Source: Cercospora beticola (Eukaryota > Ascomycota > Dothideomycetes > Mycosphaerellales > Mycosphaerellaceae). From it: a DNA stretch of 64,000 bases. How positions within the stretch are numbered: position 1 is the first letter of the stretch; each line of letters starts with the position of its first letter. The notes beneath the pieces are model-generated. The model had not been told where the DNA came from. It searched no databases and worked only from the letters and a program-made list of their open reading frames with translations. Positions 21,517 through 32,796 of the stretch are shown here, piece by piece. The DNA is taken from the NCBI RefSeq assembly GCF_033473495.1, contig NC_088941.1, forward strand, positions 1,488,001-1,552,000. Reading direction: 5' to 3'. A program made the position numbers and the translations under genes.

Positions 21517-22284
21517 CATCGATTAAAAACCCAGCCAAAAGAAAATGCCCGGGATATCGTTCTACACGTGAAGTTGGCCAGGGCAATCAGCTCTGCGTTC
21601 ATTTCGCGCCTCCAGCTAATAGCACCTGCGCATCGCTGGACATGCCAAAACCCCAGCTGAAACAGCTGCTATCCAGCACGAAAAGACTGCGCACAGTATC
21701 TGTCACCTGTGGCGCTTCTCGAGCCGAGCCTTTGAGGTATAAATAATCAATGGCTTCCATTAGCGGATGGCTCAGCCGAATCAATGTCAATGCCAGGCAT
21801 TGTGCGAAAACGTCCTCGGACATGCGCGAGCTTCCCAGATCCAGCGGTCCTCTCAACGCCACGAGCTTCAAACTAGACTAGACAGCCTTCTTCAACAAGC
21901 GTATTCGAGCATTTCATGCACGCCGTCCGTTGGCTTAGACGAGCGCCTGGTGAAAGGTTTGAATAGAGCTCTTCCGAAGTGGATCTTTCTGACTTGGGTA
22001 AATGCAAATAGAGATAGACCCAAAATCCAAGGTTAAAGAGCATTGCTCTGATGTTATGAATCTCAGACATCGCTCTTTCTTCTTGTGCTTTGAATTTTTG
22101 TGCTCTCCGAATCTCGATTTTTCTCAGAGGATCAGGTCAGTATGAAGGGTCTCGAATTGCCGAAGCTTTGCCCTGGAGGATCGAACGAGACAAGTGCACT
22201 TGCTCTTTCAAAGAAAAGGTACACCGATGACAAGTTTACAGGGACAAGTAGATTCGTTCATTCATGATATGTGCAAGACTGTAA
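21517..22284. other. Intergenic stretch between convergent genes
   Basis: Holds the 3' ends of the MFS gene and of derlin. No other feature is supported. Confidence 0.4.
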
Positions 22285-23148
22285 TCAACCGACGTTCGGC
22301 ACAGCAGGTGCAGCAATGTCTCTGTTCAGAGCCGCTGCGTGCACATCTGTCTCGGGTGCGGCTAGCGGTCGTCTGTCGAAGAGCGAGATCCACCATTGCG
22401 GAGGATCCAGTGGCCGATGACCACCGTGCGTCGAAGGATAGATGTCGTTGAAGAAGTACACGACTGTAAACACAATTAGTCTTCCTGCTCCCACCACAAG
22501 CTGTACTCACCAACTTACCATGTCCCACAGCAATTCCACACAGCTCATCTTTCGGCCAATGTCCATGCAACACCACATTGAAGACGATCAACACCCATGG
22601 CAGCCATGGCGCAGTGAAGGTCAACAAGCCGAGGAAGCTCAGCCGCGTATCCGGATTCCTCCTCGCCCAGATGTAGACCATTGTACTGCTCAGCGTCGTC
22701 CCGAGGAAAGCTTGATTGAAAAGCGGTTGGGCGACGACGAGTAGTGTAACAGCCGTATATGCGAGCATATAACTGAAATGTGCGACCGAAGCTGCCGACT
22801 CTTCGAGCATTCGCGCATATCGTTGGATGAAGAATATGTGGAAGACGAGGTTGAGCGATAGTGGGCCGAAGTAGATGAATGTTGTTATGAGGCGCCAGAA
22901 CTATTTCACATAATATCAGTGTCAAGTCTTCGTAAGTGGAAGTGTCTGGGAGATACGCATGCCTGCTGCTTATGAAAGACGGCGCGGAAGCTGTAGAACA
23001 GCTGGAAGGGTGTGAGGACTTGACATTGTACCAAGACACCTGTCACGACTGTCGCTGTGGTCCACCATCGCGTGCACACGGGCATCTCGAAGAACCATTG
23101 CTCTAGCGGTAGAGCGCCCGCGCCATCTCCGCCCATGATGGCGGCCAT
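22285..23148 (-). CDS. der1: Derlin (Der1 family) ER-associated degradation protein, ~249 aa
   Basis: Three exons, 22957-23148 (or ending at 22963), 22519-22900 and 22285-22463, join in phase. The protein starts with LEQWFFEMPVCTRWW, then TPFQLFYSF, FWRLITTFIYFGP and IQRYARMLEES, which is the derlin/rhomboid-pseudoprotease core including the conserved WR motif. About four to six membrane helices follow and the tail is Pro/Asp-rich. Derlins thin the ER membrane and help retrotranslocate misfolded proteins with the Hrd1 complex. The first donor is ambiguous: a GT donor (GTATCT) adds two residues compared with a GC donor (GCATGC) six bases upstream; both keep the frame. Divergent from the CENP-A gene. 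Confidence 0.92.
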
Positions 23149-23740
23149 GCTGACTGATGCTGTCAGGCAAAGGGGGTTTCGTCGCGGTCGAGGCGGTAGC
23201 GGAGTTTTCGATGTGCGATGTTGTTCTGATCTTCGCGATCAAGGCCCGCAAGCTTCTGTGTCCGCGATAGAGTCGTTGTTGCGATCAGTGAATTGATCAA
23301 TCGAATGGCCAGCTGTCAGTCGTTCCTTTGTTTGGAGAACCTTCTGCCGCCGCCGGGTGCCGTCACTGCCAGCACGCGATAAGCCCTATCGTGAATTAGC
23401 GCGCGGGCACCAGCCACGCGCCTTCCCGGAAAACAGGGACAACCGTGGCTGGGCTTGCATTCCGAAGCGTAAACAGAAGTCGCTACCATACGGCATTGAA
23501 CGCAGCAATCGACACCACAACACCGTTGCCATCGCTTGGTATTTACCGCATCTCGCGCAGAACGACGATGCGATCGTGATTAGAACAGAAGCGCATCTTG
23601 GACAGCCTTCGGTTCACGTTTGCGACGCGTCTGATTTCACCCTCGAGAAGACAGCTCCATCTAAAGACGACACGACCGCGCAACATTGGACACACAATTG
23701 GCAAAATTACCAAACTTGAACCTCAAAATCCGCGTCAGCC
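23149..23740. promoter_or_regulatory. Divergent promoter, derlin / CENP-A
   Basis: A 592-bp region between the two divergent starts. It contains one ACGCGT (23625-23630), the core recognised by the G1/S factor MBF in yeasts, 111 bp upstream of the CENP-A ATG. Confidence 0.5.
23625..23630. promoter_or_regulatory. MCB-like element (ACGCGT)
   Basis: A palindromic ACGCGT lies 111 bp upstream of the centromeric histone start. In yeasts this MluI cell-cycle box drives G1/S genes. Function here is an inference from position and target type. Confidence 0.35.
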
Positions 23741-24297
23741 ATGATGGCACGTACAGCAGCCACATCATCAAGAGGTGGGAGAACGAGTACGGGCTCGGCA
23801 GGAACTCCGTCGCGCGGCAGAATGGTACCCACAAGAGGAGGCAGAGGAGGAAGAGCAAGTCGCGGAGGGAAAGAGCCCAGACGAAGTAGCGGCGTAGCAG
23901 AAAGTCCGCGAAAGAAGCGCAGATATAAGCCTGGCACGGTGGCTTTGAAGGAGATTCGTCGGTATCAGAAGTCTACGGAGTTGTTGGTTGCGAAGCTACC
24001 GTTCTCGCGATTGGTATGTCCTTAGGCCCCTCCTGTGAATGGTCAAGTGCTTGTCGGAGGACTAACATGATGGCATAGGTCCGCGAAGTTTGTATGAATG
24101 TTGCGCCTCCTGGATCGGAAGTCACAAGGTGGCAATCACAAGCTATCCAGGCGTTACAAGAAGCCGCCGAGGCTTTTCTGGTGCATTTGTTCGAGGATTC
24201 GAATCTTTGCGCTATTCACGCGAAGCGTGTAACGATTATGCAAAAGGACATACAGTTGGCACGGAGAATTCGTGGAGCTTGGGGAGGATTGGGCTGA
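23741..24297 (+). CDS. cse4: Centromeric histone H3 variant (CENP-A/Cse4/Cnp1), 163 aa
   Basis: Two exons, 23741-24013 and 24079-24297, spliced through GTATGT and CATAG. A Gly/Arg/Ser-rich tail of about 60 residues lacks the canonical H3 ARTKQ start. The histone fold begins at residue 61 with [19 protein letters not shown] and LPFSRLVREV, and continues with [16 protein letters not shown] and [20 protein letters not shown]. The stretch between VRE and ALQEA is about four residues longer than in H3 and carries a Trp-Gln-Ser-Gln (RWQSQA) in place of the H3 FQSSA. Both are CENP-A hallmarks (longer loop 1 and the Trp). It marks centromeric nucleosomes and recruits the kinetochore. A second in-frame ATG follows immediately at 23744. 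Confidence 0.96.
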
Positions 24298-24804
24298 CGC
24301 TTGGGATGGACGAAGAAGTTGTTGTTTCTTGTTCTGGATGATCATTGTTGTTGTGCTCAGCGAGGCGTCTGGCGAAGTTTTTGTTTTTGGGTCTTGGAAT
24401 GTGATGACACCAGACTTTGGAGGCAGACACGGATGAGGACGTGGCTCTTTGGACAGTTCTTATCTTGATATATGTCAGATGCTTGAATCAGAATACACAT
24501 GTTCACTGCCAAAGCCTCGTGATATCTAGCATGTCGTTCTCGCTTTCGTATCTTCACTGTTCCAACTGTCAGCGCATATCGGAGCGCCAAGCCCTGACGT
24601 AGAGAGGCTTGCGGATTTCTGCCGCGTGATGCTTGCTGGTCGACTTCTCTTGTTTCACATTTCTTGCCAGCCTAGCAAACACAAGCGCCGAGCAGCACTC
24701 ACCGTGCGCAGACAAGTTTGCAATCGTGCTATGGACTGAGCAAATCTCACAAAGACTGCTTTCGACATCACAAACGGGCCAGTTGGCTCGACAAACAAGC
24801 GGAG
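24298..24804. other. Intergenic stretch
   Basis: 3' region of CENP-A and upstream region of the MBOAT gene; nothing else supported. Confidence 0.4.
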
Positions 24805-26692
24805 ATGTTGCCATATATCAATGCTCGTAAGAACCACAGCCGCATGCTTGGAAGCGAGCGAGTACTGACGTTGTATTAGCTTTCGACTTTGTCGCAGGCA
24901 AGCTCGGGGCCTCGACAGATGAACGTACGTTCTTTCTCGATAGGGACTGGGCCCTCGCTGAATACATTGACAGTCAAGCTCATAACTTCGTTCCTATTGT
25001 CCTATCCACTCGCGGCCGTTCTCAAGCGTCTTCCTGACGAGAAGCCACATTTGAAGAATGTCTTCAGCATATCGTCAGTTCCGCAAATTTGCCAATGTAG
25101 ACCTGTCTGCTGACCTTTTCCAGCGTGGCGTTATTCTACCTGGTTGGGCTATTCGACCTCTGGAGTGGCCTGGCAGTTGTGCTCTTCGACGCAATCGGAA
25201 CCTACCTGATCGCCGCACACATCCAAGGACCTTACATGCCATGGATTGGCTTCACCTTCCTCATGGGTCATATGTCTGTCAGCCACATCTATCGCATGAT
25301 CGAGAACAGTCCGAGCTCAGTCGACATCACGGGCGCCCAAATGGTCCTCGTGATGAAGCTCTCTGCTTTCTGCTGGAATGTCTGGGATGGCACGCAAAAG
25401 GAAGAGGATCTGAATGACGTCCAAAAGGAGAGGGCGATTAGGAAATTGCCTGGCCTCTTGGACTATGCCGGATTTGTGGCGTTCTTTCCCTCAATCATGA
25501 TCGGTCCTGCTTTCGACTATGCCGACTACGAGAGGTGGCTCAATACGACTATGTTCCAGCTCCCTCCAGGTACGGACCCTGCAAAGGCCCCAGCTACGCG
25601 CAAGAAACGCAAGATTCCCAGAAGTGCTACTCCAGCCATGTTCAAGCTTGTTACTGGCTTGCTCTGGACGCTTGGCTTTCTTCAGCTGTCGGCCTACTTC
25701 TACCCAGAACTACTTCTGAGTGACGAGTATGCGAAAATGAACATCTTCAAGCGTATCTTTCACATGTATGCTATGAATTTTGTTCAGCGAATGAAGTACT
25801 ACGGCGTGTGGACATTGACAGAAGGCGCATGTATCCTGTCGGGAATTGGCTACAAAGGACTCAATCCAAAGACTGGAAAGCCTGACTGGGATCGTCTCAC
25901 CAATATCAAGCCTTGGGGCGTTGAGCTTGCGCAAAACACTCATGCCTATCTTGGCAACTGGAACATCAATACCAACCACTGGCTGCGAAATTACATCTAC
26001 CTGCGTGTCACACCAAAGGGAAAGAAGCCTGGTTTCAGAGCTAGCATGGCGACTTTCGTTACCAGTGCTTTCTGGCACGGTTTTGCACCAGGCTACTACT
26101 TGGCATTTGTGCTCGCAAGCTTCATTCAGAACGTGGCAAAGAGTAAGTCAGTTCAGAACTGAGAAGTGAACATAGCTGACTTCAAGCAGACGCGCGTCGC
26201 CTCATACGCCCCTTCTTCATGTCACCAGACGGCACAAAACCGACCAAATATAAGCCCTACTACGACGTCTTCACCTGGCTCGTCACCCAACTGGTCTTCT
26301 CTTTCACAACCACACCCTTCATCTTACTCTCCATCCACGACAGTCTTCTGGCCTGGAGGCGCGTCTACTTCTACGCCGTCGTCGGCGTTGCACTTTCCAG
26401 CGGCTTCCTCGCCACACCCGGCAAAGCCTGGCTATCGAAACAAGTCAAAGCACGAGGTGGCAGACCACAGCTCAAAAAGACGGACAGCTACGAGCATATG
26501 TCTGGCGCGACGCTCGGTGTACCGTCGGAACCGGGTAAGGAATTTGATGAGTTTGTTGATGAGATTGTGGAAGAGGTGAAGAAGAGGAAGGGGTCGCAAG
26601 CTGCTGCTATTCCTGATGCGCAGGAACTTAGGCGCAGAGTTGAGGCTGCATTGAAGAGTAAGACGAGTGGGAAGGATTTGAAAGAATTGTGA
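24805..26692 (+). CDS. ale1: Lysophospholipid acyltransferase, MBOAT family (Ale1-like), 562 aa
   Basis: Five exons, 24805-24826, 24880-24924, 24974-25073, 25124-26142 and 26190-26692, give 563 codons in phase. The first two exons are only 22 and 45 nt, so the N-terminus MLPYINA is easily missed. Ale1-type features are PLAAVLKRLPDEKPHLKN, MGHMSVSHIYRMIE, VDITGAQMVLVMKLSAFCW, the MBOAT Asn in NTNHWLRNYIYLR (about 340) and the catalytic His in TSAFWHGFAPGYY (about 374). About ten membrane helices are present. The enzyme reacylates lysophospholipids with acyl-CoA in the ER. The hydrophilic Lys/Glu-rich tail is typical of fungal members. Confidence 0.94.
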
Positions 26693-26956
26693 TGAAAGAG
26701 AGATGCTGTGATTTGATAAAAAGCGACTAAGCAATATCTTGAATTGACTGTTCAACACTTTCCGTAGCACAATCGTAATTCTGTGTGCTGTCAAACATCC
26801 CTTTACATGTTGTCTGTATTTCCAATCTGGACGCCTGCAAGATGCCACTGTTTTAAATGCAGTCATGCTCTGCCCAATTATATGCTGTCGTTACCATTGA
26901 TTCTACCGCTCTCAGGGTGGTTCCCTTCTGTGATCAAATTGCACATGTTGTTCAGC
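26693..26956. other. Short convergent intergenic stretch
   Basis: 3' ends of the MBOAT (+) and LysM (-) genes; nothing else seen. Confidence 0.4.
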
Positions 26957-27579
26957 TCAAGCCTTCACGCAAGCCCAATACGCAGCCCACGCGGTCGTCG
27001 AATTTCCATTCCATTCCGCAAACTGGCTCTCCTCAAATCCATTCTCCGCAGCAAGCGTGTCAACTCTCTTTCCAGGCTCAATCAACTCATACTCTTGGCA
27101 CGTGGAAATGATGTTTGGCATGACAGGAACTGGAGTCTGATCTGGAGTGTAGTGCGTGCCGAAATCGGGTTGCACGGGAGGAGTGAATTGGTACCATGGT
27201 GCTAGTTCACGTGTCAGAACACATTGGACCAAAAAATTGGTAAAGTGGGGTCGAAGGACTTACTGTTAATGCAAACTGGAACATAAGCCTGGAGACCGAA
27301 ACAGGTCTGGCCGATGGAAGGATTCCATTTGTAGAATTGGGTTACGGTGAAGTTGGAGAAGGATTTGGCGATGCTGAGGCAGGTGTCGCCGGATTCGACG
27401 GTGTAGAAGGCTGAGCAGTCGGAGGGGCGGACGGTGCAGACGCAACCGGCGGAGACGGAACAGTATTGGGTGCAGTTGTTGCTCTGGCGGGTTTCGAGTT
27501 CGCCGTAGTAGGTTGCTGGGAGGGCGGAGCTCAGAGATGTGGTGGCCAAAGTGGCGAGGGTGAGGAGTTGGAGTTGCAT
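26957..27579 (-). CDS. Secreted LysM-domain protein, 186 aa
   Basis: Two exons, 27264-27579 and 26957-27201, spliced through GTAAGT and CTAG. Residues 1-18 are a signal peptide (MQLQLLTLATLATT then SLSSA). A short Cys-rich segment follows (NNCTQYCSVSAGCVC), then a clear LysM module with CSAFYTVESGDTCLSIAKSF, YKWNPSI and YVPVCIN. A second, more divergent LysM-like segment is near the C-terminus (CQEYELIEPGKRVDTLA, then WNGNST and a final Cys). LysM modules bind chitin oligomers. Small secreted LysM proteins of fungi are often effectors or wall-associated chitin binders, but no function beyond chitin-type binding can be read here. Confidence 0.85.
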
Positions 27580-28934
27580 TGTTGGAAGGTTTGCTTGTAT
27601 CTGTTTAGCGGATTGAGTAGTAGACTTGTGTTTTGTTGGAGAATGTATGCTGATGAAGTTTCGACTTTGTGAAGAAAGACGCGAGTACTTATACTTGATC
27701 TTCAAAGCCAGCTCGGTTGCGTTGACGCTCATTAGTGTAGGCCGCAGAGTCTATTTTGATCTCATCGTTCCAAAATTCAATATACTGCAACTATCCGACT
27801 GGATGCAGCCTGCCAGATGAAGTGCCCAAAAGGGCATCTCCACATTTCTCCGAGCTGATCGACAGCATGGTCTGCCTGTTCAGTCGCTTCGAGAACATTT
27901 TCAGCATCTGCAACGCGGTGTTTCGCTCGTTGATGGGATGTTGAGCGGGTGTAGCGGCATTAAGTAGGTGAGCGCAGGATTCCATGATGGACGATCGGCC
28001 AATGGCAATCCTTTGGTGCCTGTGAGTAAGTGGGTCGAAGGATGCAAAGTTGTCCCTTTTTCGAGCATTACTTTGCTCGGGTCATGCCACTTCGAAGTGG
28101 TCTACCGGTCAAGACTATGGCACCGAAGCGTTGCCGTGAAGCTTGTTGACCAGGAGGGTTCGTCTCGGTTCCGCGTGAGTTGCTACTGTATGAATCCATC
28201 GCCTCGCGTGTTCCTTGGTGTTGCAAGTTGCAACTTATGCATGTTGCCACTCAGAGCAATATCGCTAACTGAACTACCTCCTCATTTCGCTCCATGGCGT
28301 GCGGAATCGCTGGAAATGGCAGAGGATGCTGCTGAATGCTGAGAGCGAAGCTGGCAGCTCAGATTGTGTGACGAAAGTTTTCACTCATACTTGGGCCCTC
28401 CTGATTTCCTGGCAAATTCAACCCGGCCCAGGTTTTGTTAGCTCTGTGCCTTCGCAGAAAACGGGCTTTCGAAGCAGCGTTGATATGATGGTCGTACGTA
28501 TCAAGGACAATGCTGCGCCGCGTCCTGGTTCAGGTTGGCCTTCCGGTCTCGTGCGATCCGACACAAGGCAGTTCTTACCAGGTTCTAGTAAGCGGTAGGC
28601 AATTGTGTCTCTTGCTGACGCGGTTTGTGCAAGAGCGATGAAATATTGTACTCGCACTCGCCGGTAGATACGAGCAATGCGAAGGGCTTGGCGGTGCGGA
28701 CTTTGCGGCCGCAACGCCAGTCAGCACAACGCGCCCACTTCACAGTTGCCCTACATCGCCGTGAACAAAGGATTACATGGTCCGCGGCTGACATGTCCTA
28801 TGCACATGGTGCATAGCTTATGCACTTATACGACCCGTCATTGACATTTGTGCCACTGACGCTGCGTAGGCTCAGAAAGAGCTCTCAAGCTGAAAATGGT
28901 ATAAGTAAGGAGCGACCCTCCCAGCTAATTGCAG
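27580..28934. other. 1.35-kb gene-free stretch between divergent genes
   Basis: Upstream regions of the LysM (-) and SDR (+) genes. The many short frames show no recognisable product. Confidence 0.4.
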
Positions 28935-30159
28935 ATGGCAAGGAGCATACTACTCTCTGGCATTCGCACCACAATCACATCACCCATCCACTTCACTCGA
29001 ATCACTTTCCCCAATCAGCCCATCCGAATCATGTCACGCTACGCAGATGCCCACAAGAACACGCAAGGTCCCGGCGATGCCAGGCCGACTGCATTACAGA
29101 TCGTGCAAGACGAAGGCCTCATCGGCAAGCTGACAGACAAGGTATTCGTGGTCACTGGTGTCAGCAGCGGCATTGGTATAGAGACTCTGAGAGCACTGTA
29201 TGCCACAGGTGCTCATGTCTTTGGAACAGCGCGAGACGTGTCCAAAGGTGAGGCCGTCCACTGTCAGTATTGAGCACAAAGCTGACATACTGCAGGGCAG
29301 AAGGTCGTCGATGAGATCACCGCCCATACCCAAGGTGGGAAAATCACGCTCGTGAAAATGACACTGGACGATCTCTCTTCTGTCAAGCAAGGCGCTCAAG
29401 ACATTCTCAGCAAGACGGACCGCATCAATGTTGTCATCAACAATGCCGGAGTCATGGCCACGCCTGAGGGCAAGACTAAAGATGGCTTTGAGACGCAATT
29501 TGGTACCAACCACATTGGTAAGCTTGTCTTAAGCAGGTTTTGTGAAATGCACTATGCTAACATTTATGTTCCGACGAACAGGCCACTTCTATCTCTTCCA
29601 GCTGCTGAAAGATACTTTACTGAAATCCGCCACATCTGACTTCCCTTCAAGAGTTGTCTCAGTCTCCAGCATTGGCCATCGAAGTGGTGAGGTTCGCTTC
29701 CACGATTACAACTACGACGAAGCTGGGTCCTACAACGACTGGCAAGCCTATGGCCAAGCGAAGACGGCAAACATCTATTTCTCCAACGAACTCGAGCGTC
29801 GATACGGAGCCAAGAACCTACACAGCACTTCCCTCCACCCAGGCGGTATTGTGACTGGCCTCCAAGTACACGTAGCCGATATGATGAAGCAGTATGAGGG
29901 CAACAAGGAAGTCATGGATTATATGAAATCTCCAGCGCAAGGAGCTGCCACTTCGGTTTACGCAGCTTTGAGCGAGGAGTGGAAGCACAAGGGTGGTAGG
30001 TATTTGAGCAACTGTGTCGAGCAGAAGCCGTTCGCCTCCGCAGGCGGTGCGCTGGCTACGAATGATGATGGTTATCAGACTTGGGCGTATGACGAGGAGA
30101 AGGAAAAGAGACTGTGGAAGGATTCGCTGAAGATGGTTGGCTTGGAGGATGATCAATAG
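28935..30159 (+). CDS. Short-chain dehydrogenase/reductase (retinol-dehydrogenase/WWOX-like), 338 or 370 aa
   Basis: Three exons ending at 29247, then 29296-29517 and 29582-30159, in phase. Two starts are possible: ATG at 28935 (370 aa) or ATG at 29031 (338 aa). The extra 32 residues are basic, hydrophobic and free of acids, which could be a mitochondrial presequence, while the short form begins closer to the usual SDR start. In the short form the NAD(P) motif TGVSSGIG is at 42-49, NNAG follows, the catalytic Ser lies in VSVSSIGHRSG (about 175) and YGQAK gives Tyr203 and Lys207. All catalytic residues are present. Substrate is unknown; the class acts on retinoids, lipids or secondary metabolites. 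Confidence 0.9.
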
Positions 30160-30792
30160 CGGACGATGAATGCTGAGATCATAAGTAGATGGCTGATTGA
30201 TTTAGGTCCTTTGCAGCTCAAATTCCCCATTGTTGCCCAGCAAGCTCCACAAAGTTTACAAGACCCAGTGACTGATATATACAGCTCTGCCCGTTGTCCC
30301 TGCCGGCGTGAGATTCAAGTGGTGCACGAAACGTCGGTGGCTCGGTGCTGCTTTCCCGATTGGTACAGAATTCTCTTTGTGGTGCGGGGCAGCGAGCTAT
30401 CAGGACTTGGCCAAAATCCAACAGCATCAGTCTTGATACACAAGTAACCTGGGTCTCGGTTGTAAGGTCAACAGATACACGACAATGCGTGCTCATGTGT
30501 CAGCAACTTCAATCAAGATTCAATACTTATGTCTTAACATGCACAATCAACGAACAAGAGCTATCATTCACTTCTCTCGCCAAGGTTCCTTGCCCAGGCT
30601 GCAACGTGCTTGGCCGCCGACGATCGCCGTAACGAGTGGACGAGGAGCTGCAAGTATATCGTGAGAGCGGAGATGCTGTGCCATGAGGAGATTTGCAGAG
30701 CACATATAGTGAAGGAAGACCCGGTTTATCCTCTTTTCTTTTGGTGACAGCTGCACCAGCAACAACATTCAAGCCAGAACCTTCCTCTAGCT
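30160..30792. other. Intergenic stretch
   Basis: No gene supported; upstream region of the acid phosphatase-like gene. Confidence 0.4.
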
Positions 30793-32381
30793 ATGCTGAC
30801 CCAATACGTTCTCGTTCTCACGGCCCTGGCTAGTCCAGTCCTGTGCCGAACCGTACACAGCGTCCTCGTCTTCAGCCGTCATGGCGACCGTAAGTTCCTC
30901 ACCCACCAACCACCACCAAACTCAAGCAAAAGTCTAACTTCCATCACACCCAGGAACTTCCAAAGTATTTCCCAACTACCAAATGACCTCTCTCGGAGCA
31001 CAACAATGCTACAATTCCGGCACCTTCTACCGCAATCTCTACATCTCCTCCAACTCAACCTCCCAAATCCGCGACATTTCCCCCAACCAAGTCGATCACA
31101 CTCAAATCTGGTCCTCGGCGCCCGATCAACCAGTCCTGTATCAAACCGCAGAGAATTTCCTCCAAGGACTTTATCCTCCTCTGAGCACACTGTCGTCATC
31201 TGAAGCGAACAGCGACGCTCCTCTGGACGGCTACCAATATGTTCATATTCATGGCGAAGCAGACAATGCTCCGGATATGATTTGGTTGAAAGGCGACGAT
31301 GAGTGTCCTGCTTACACAGCTGCTTCGAGGACGTATCGTGATTCGGAAGAATACAAAGCTACGCTGGGAAATACAAGAGACTTCTACGCGCAGTTTGAGG
31401 ATCTTTTGGGGCCGATTCTAGGAAGGGAGAATGTTTCTTACGCGAAGGCATATGATGTTTTCGATCTGTTGAATACAGCGAAGACTCAGAACATCAGTAG
31501 TGGTGTTGCGGATCAGATCTCGGAAGACAATTTGGCGAGGGCGAAGTGGTTGGCTGATGAGTGGGAGTGGAGTAAGTTCTTTTCCAACCTCTTGGTCTGG
31601 AGAGCAAACGTATTGATTGACGATCATAGACATGAATTACTCCCCTTCGCAACCGCTTCGTTCGATCAGTGGTTCCACTCTCCTTGGCGGTATCCTCCGC
31701 CAGCTCACATCCGTCATTGAAGATAATGCTGCTACGAAATTCTCGCTCATGACAGGTTCCTACGACACTTTTCTTGCGTTCTTCGGCCTCACGGAGCTTC
31801 CGTCTCAAAGTCCAGATTTCCGAGGACTACCAGATTATGCTGCCTCGATGGCGTTTGAGCTGTACTCCGAAGCAGACGATGCAGAGCTTCCAGAGCGTGG
31901 CACTGTTGACCAAGATTTGAGAGTGAGATTTCTGTTCCGCAACGGGACAGATGAGGGAGATGATCTGACAAGCTGGACACTTGGAGGCCTGGAAGGTGTG
32001 GATGATGTGGGTGGGATGAGATTTGGTGAATTCAAGGAGATGATGGAAGAGAAAGCGGTTCTGAGTGTGGGAGATTGGTGTCAAACATGTGGGAGTTTGG
32101 CGGAGTTCTGTGTTGCTGCTAATGCTACAATTGAGACGCAGCAGCAGGAACAAGCGACTGGAGGGGATTCTGGAAGGGGTGGGCTGTCAGCTGCCGCTGC
32201 GGGAGGCATCGGTGCTGGGGTCACATTGGCCGTTGTTGGACTTGTGGCTCTGCTGATTTGGGCTTTGATGTCCCGCCGGCAAAGACGTTCTTCTGCTGCT
32301 GCGACGTCCGGTCATGCGAGTGCGAAGAGAGTCGATAGTGTCTCGACGAGCAAGGGTGGCAGTGATAGCGACAGCGTGTAG
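30793..32381 (+). CDS. Histidine acid phosphatase-like membrane-anchored protein, 488 aa
   Basis: Three exons, 30793-30889, 30954-31571 and 31630-32381, in phase. Residues 1-18 are a signal peptide. The catalytic RHG motif is at 29-31 in VFSRHGDRTSKVFPNY, with the first intron splitting Arg33. N-glycosylation sites (NSTS, NISS, NATI) are scattered through the chain. Where family members carry the proton-donor HD pair, this protein reads GSYDTFLAFFG (Tyr283-Asp284), so the Asp is kept and the His is replaced by Tyr. Residues about 430-453 form a membrane helix followed by SRRQRR and a Ser-rich tail, giving a type I surface protein. Activity toward phosphomonoesters is plausible but needs testing. 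Confidence 0.82.
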
Positions 32382-32796
32382 ACATGGTCTGCATACGAGC
32401 TGTAAGACCATGACTTGAGGATCGGTACTGTAAATTTCAATCTGCTTTCTTCTCAAGCCTACCTCCCAAGTCAGGCACGTGCCTTCGCTAGTGATTGAGT
32501 AATTAAGTGATTGAATGTTCTTGCCTTCGGTGAATTGGTGCACGCGCTTGTTCACTCTTTGGTGACTGACGATTGTATATTCACTGGTGTTACCTTTACC
32601 TGCTCGACCTCTACCTCGACTTCAAAATTGGCCTCGACCTCGACCAAGCACAACATCTCTCTCCACACAGCAAAGGCTTCAACGATTCTGGCCGACCAGA
32701 ATCCAACGATTGCAGCTCAGTCACACATCGAGTCCCACAAGTTGCATCGATTGAAACACGAAGAAACATTGGACAATCTGTTCGCAACACATCATC
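32382..32796. promoter_or_regulatory. Intergenic region upstream of the F-box-like gene
   Basis: No gene supported. Contains CT-rich tracts at 32600-32660 as expected for a leader. Confidence 0.35.

Noticed and set aside
22262..22810. 182-codon frame as a full derlin
   Set aside because: It reads through intron 2 and misses the first and last exons; the three-exon model restores family motifs.
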